Assembly: GCF_003481825.1 (NCBI RefSeq)
Contig: NZ_QULW01000003.1
Coordinates: 767-64,766, forward strand
Length of the DNA stretch: 64,000 nt
Direction of reading: 5' to 3'
DNA from: Clostridium sp. OM02-18AC
Lineage (GTDB): Bacteria; Bacillota; Clostridia; Lachnospirales; Lachnospiraceae
In this document: piece after piece, positions 61,638 through 64,000 of the stretch
Layout of the letters: every line of letters begins with the position of its first letter
Numbering within the stretch: position 1 is the stretch's first letter
Made by a program: the position numbers and the translations under genes
Notes under the pieces: model-generated
What the model was told of the DNA's origin: nothing
Database searches by the model: none
The model's input: the letters and a program-made list of their open reading frames with translations, nothing else

Positions 61638-62192
61638 TCATTCTCCTCGATAGACAAATACATGTTTATTTGTCTTGTATTCTTTTATTTTCTCTGTAAT
61701 GTAACCCATAGAAGACAGATAGGAAAAATCTGTCTCAAGGGATGCTTCGATGATCAGGGTACTCTGTTTATCGATCATGGAAGAGGTTTTTAAATAGTCT
61801 AACATCTGTTTTTCTAATTCATGGTTGTATGGGGGATCCATGAAAATGAAATCAAACCGGTATTTTCCTTCCAGACGTTTCAATGCTGAAAGCGCGTCAC
61901 AATGCATGACAACGGCTCTTTCTTCCAGCTTGGTTGCTTTTAAATTATCACGGACAATCTGCACTGCGGCTTCATTCTGTTCCACAAAAACAGCCTGTCC
62001 GGCTCCACGGCTTAATGCCTCAATGCCGATTCCTCCGCTTCCGGCAAAAAGATCCAGAAACGTACAGTCTGCCAGATCGTATTGAAGCATATTAAAAAGT
62101 GTTTCCTTAATGCGGTCCTGCGTTGGACGAGTGTTCATGCCCTCCAGTGTTTTTAACTGGGTACGTCTCGCACTCCCTGCGATTACTCTCAT
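61638..62192 (-). CDS. rsmD: 16S rRNA m2G966 methyltransferase RsmD
   Basis: The 184-residue protein has LKTLEGMNTRPTQDRIKETLFNML, FLDLFAGSGGIGIEALSRGA (SAM site) and the catalytic FIFMDPPYNHELE. Classic rsmD-coaD pair. Length typical. Confidence 0.96.
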   Translation of the reverse strand: MRVIAGSARRTQLKTLEGMNTRPTQDRIKETLFNMLQYDLADCTFLDLFAGSGGIGIEALSRGAGQAVFVEQNEAAVQIVRDNLKATKLEERAVVMHCDALSALKRLEGKYRFDFIFMDPPYNHELEKQMLDYLKTSSMIDKQSTLIIEASLETDFSYLSSMGYITEKIKEYKTNKHVFVYRGE

Positions 62193-62430
62193 ATGATTCT
62201 CCTGTCATGAAAAGATTCCTTCTACTGTCTTCGTGCAGTAATCTGGCATCTTTGCAAATATAATATCAGGTAATTGTTTATGTATACAATTACAATCACA
62301 GCAATTATAGCGTTAATTTTTCGGATATACAAGTAAATTATGGTGTGGTTTCGTATCTTTTTTTATACAACAGGCAATGCAATCCGTTACATGCTGTTGT
62401 TTTCACAAACCATATTTTCTTATGAAACAT

Positions 62431-62470
62431 CGAAAAGACCCGCAGTTTTGTACCGCGGGTCCTCTTTTCG
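62431..62470 (-). terminator. terminator of the SASP gene
   Basis: GACCCGC and GCGGGTC form the stem, extended by CGAAAAG/CTTTTCG at the ends; on the minus strand TTTTCG follows. The rest of the 311-nt gap 62193-62503 is AT-rich with no gene, and should hold the rsmD-coaD promoter. Confidence 0.75.
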
Positions 62471-62503
62471 ATTATTTCCGGATTTTATCACGAAATATCA
62501 TGA

Positions 62504-62710
62504 TTACTTTCCTGCCATCTGTCTTTCCTGAGCCTCGATCATTTTTTTGACCATATAACCGCCGACAGAACCATTCTGCGCAGAAGTTAAGTTTCCGTTA
62601 TAACCATCGGATAACGGAACGCCCAGCTCATCTGCAACCTCCATTTTAAAACGATCCAGTGCTTCTTTTGCTTCCGGGACCTCTGCCCTGTTAGAAGATC
62701 TGCTTGCCAT
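62504..62710 (-). CDS. alpha/beta-type small acid-soluble spore protein
   Basis: 68 residues with the SASP signatures ALDRFKMEVADELGV and GNLTSAQNGSVGGYMVKKMIEAQER; the usual germination-protease site lies in the first block. SASPs coat and protect spore DNA. It has its own terminator, and AAGGAGA precedes the ATG. Its presence shows that the lineage makes or made endospores. Confidence 0.97.
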   Translation of the reverse strand: MASRSSNRAEVPEAKEALDRFKMEVADELGVPLSDGYNGNLTSAQNGSVGGYMVKKMIEAQERQMAGK

Positions 62711-62730
62711 AATTGGTCTCCTTTCTTAAG

Positions 62731-62754
62731 CGCCTGCCGTAAAGCAGGCGTTTT
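62731..62754 (+). repeat. hairpin with T run in plus orientation
   Basis: CGCCTGC and GCAGGCG flank a 6-nt loop and are followed by TTTT on the plus strand. No plus-strand gene precedes it. It lies in the SASP leader just upstream of the ribosome site, so it may instead shape the minus-strand mRNA. Confidence 0.35.
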
Positions 62755-62893
62755 CTCCTGCGTTACAGCTGGTTTGTTTTTTGTTACGTTCCTAGTATGT
62801 GCTTAAGAAAGAATCTTACCCTGGCATCTTCTGCGTAAATTGACAGAATATGTATTACCTATGAATTGTAATCGCGCAGATATGCAAAAACCA

Positions 62894-63955
62894 TTACGCT
62901 TCCGTTTTAAATTTATAAATCGTAATAGTCTGGTAAATATCTCCGCCCTTTAAAATCGGGGACGCAAACTGCGGTTTGTTGACTGCATCCGGGAAATACT
63001 GGGTTTCAAAGCAGTATCCCTGACGATGGTTATAGACTGCCCCGTTCTTGCCCTCCATAGATGTGAGAAAATTGCCGGTATAGAACTGGATTCCAGGAAG
63101 GTCCGTATAAACTTCCATGATACGGCCGCTTGCTTCATCTTTGGCTTTCGCAGCCAGTGACAGTTCGCCTTCCTTATGGTTTAAAACCCAGTTGTGGTCA
63201 TAGCCTTTTGCGAATTTTAATGGCTCATAATCTGCATCGATCTCGTCTGCAATGGTTTTAAACTGTGTAAAATCCATTGGCGTTCCCTTTACTGGGACCA
63301 GTTCTCCGGTCGGAATGGAATACTGGTCTGCAATGGTAAACTGGTCTGCATCGATCCAGACTTTCTGGTTCATGGCCGAGCCGGATTCCTGACCAGCCAG
63401 GTTAAAATAGGCGTGGTTTGTAAAGTTTGCAATGGTGTCCTCATCACAGGTCATATGATAATCGATACGGAGGGCATCGTCATTGGTCAGGGTGTAGCTG
63501 ACACGGATATCGGCATTGCCAGGATAATTCTGGTCGCCGTCCGGACTAAAGAGGGAAAACGTGATCTTGGTTCCCTCCGCAGTTTCAGAAACTTCAGCAT
63601 CCCAGATCCGGTTCCGCAAAAAATCCGGTCCGCTGTGAAGATTGTTGACCCCGTTATCGTTGATGACCAGTGCATAGGTGATGCCGTCAATGGTGCAGGT
63701 TGCGTTTCCGATGCGGTTTGCATTTCTTCCAACGATTTCTCCGAAGTGTGTATCCTGATCCAGATATTTTTCCGGTGTGTCAAAACCAAGTACCACATCA
63801 TTGAAATTACCGTTTTTATCCGGCACAAACATTTCGAGCCAGATCGCACCAAGATCTGTAAACACAGCTTTTACCCCGTGTTCATTTGTAAGAATGTATT
63901 TTGTGAGCTTCGCCCCATTTTCCAGAGTGCCAAATAATTCCTTGCTGCATGCCAT
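62894..63955 (-). CDS. galM: aldose 1-epimerase
   Basis: The 353-residue protein has the GalM motifs GRNANRIGNA, NNGVNNLHSGP-like sequence (NDNGVNNLHSGP), NFTNHAYFNLAG (catalytic His) and the late catalytic Glu region FETQYFPDAVN. It interconverts alpha and beta sugar anomers. TGGAGGGAA precedes the ATG. Complete within the window; its upstream promoter lies beyond 64000. Confidence 0.94.
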   Translation of the reverse strand: MACSKELFGTLENGAKLTKYILTNEHGVKAVFTDLGAIWLEMFVPDKNGNFNDVVLGFDTPEKYLDQDTHFGEIVGRNANRIGNATCTIDGITYALVINDNGVNNLHSGPDFLRNRIWDAEVSETAEGTKITFSLFSPDGDQNYPGNADIRVSYTLTNDDALRIDYHMTCDEDTIANFTNHAYFNLAGQESGSAMNQKVWIDADQFTIADQYSIPTGELVPVKGTPMDFTQFKTIADEIDADYEPLKFAKGYDHNWVLNHKEGELSLAAKAKDEASGRIMEVYTDLPGIQFYTGNFLTSMEGKNGAVYNHRQGYCFETQYFPDAVNKPQFASPILKGGDIYQTITIYKFKTEA

Positions 63956-64000
63956 AGTCGTATTCCCTCCACATTTTCCGTATGAAATTCGTTACTGTTC

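Noticed and set aside
1..64000. CRISPR array or rRNA/tRNA genes
   Set aside because: No regularly spaced repeats of 25-40 bp and no rRNA or complete tRNA sequence were found by reading.

Overview
The window looks like the chromosome of a spore-forming Clostridia member, most likely family Lachnospiraceae. This rests on gene content and order: an alpha/beta-type small acid-soluble spore protein, a YlbJ-like protein beside coaD and rsmD, the order TIGR03960 radical SAM - DUF2344 - RNase G - trkA - trkH - rplU - prp - rpmA - obg - yhbY - nadD - yqeK - rsfS on one strand, and many strong GGAGG ribosome sites. The species is not determined.

Layout. 1-1130: an IS200/IS605-type element (tnpA plus a tnpB cut by the window edge). 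1155-3174: a MATE exporter divergent from an Lrp/AsnC regulator. 3240-4600: a dump of remnants (RloB-like pseudogene, DDE transposase fragment, orphan fragment). 4720-8279: a two-component system and a secreted glycosidase-like protein, both preceded by the same TGTGGCA repeat pair. 8342-11290: a DUF5412-like membrane protein, then an eroded plasmid/ICE-like segment (Rep fragment, XRE regulator, small unknown genes). 11304-22549: a long housekeeping block on the minus strand for ribosome biogenesis, NAD synthesis, K+ uptake and radical SAM enzymes. 22788-24526: wreckage of a large tandem-type tyrosine integrase. 24534-32832: an ABC importer of the PotABCD type with adenine deaminase and a second amidohydrolase, divergent from a LysR regulator. 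32950-34858: four decayed genes. 35120-37646: an 18-bp-arm hairpin, palindromic operators, an RHH/coiled-coil protein and a Xer-like recombinase. 37648-43362: Na/Pi symporter, EamA-type permease, Fe-S aldo-keto reductase and a second MATE exporter. 43479-49597: a complete transcription unit for histidine synthesis (hisZGDBA and a HisF-like-HisIE fusion) with promoter and terminator, but lacking hisH and a normal hisF. 49883-51334: a PurF-like protein whose glutaminase half has lost its catalytic residues. 51426-62192: recU, pseudouridine synthases, SDR, YgiQ, an RsuA-HAD fusion, an rRNA m5C methyltransferase, ylbJ-like, a coiled-coil protein, coaD and rsmD. 62504-63955: SASP and galM.

The most unusual items are the PurF-like protein without the N-terminal Cys, the degenerate HisF barrel fused to HisIE in an operon lacking hisHF, the RHH/coiled-coil plus Xer-like pair beside a long perfect inverted repeat, the shared direct-repeat operator linking the two-component system to the glycosidase-like gene, and the purine deaminase/importer island flanked by a broken integrase. 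All functional statements come from reading translated sequence by eye; no database search was run.
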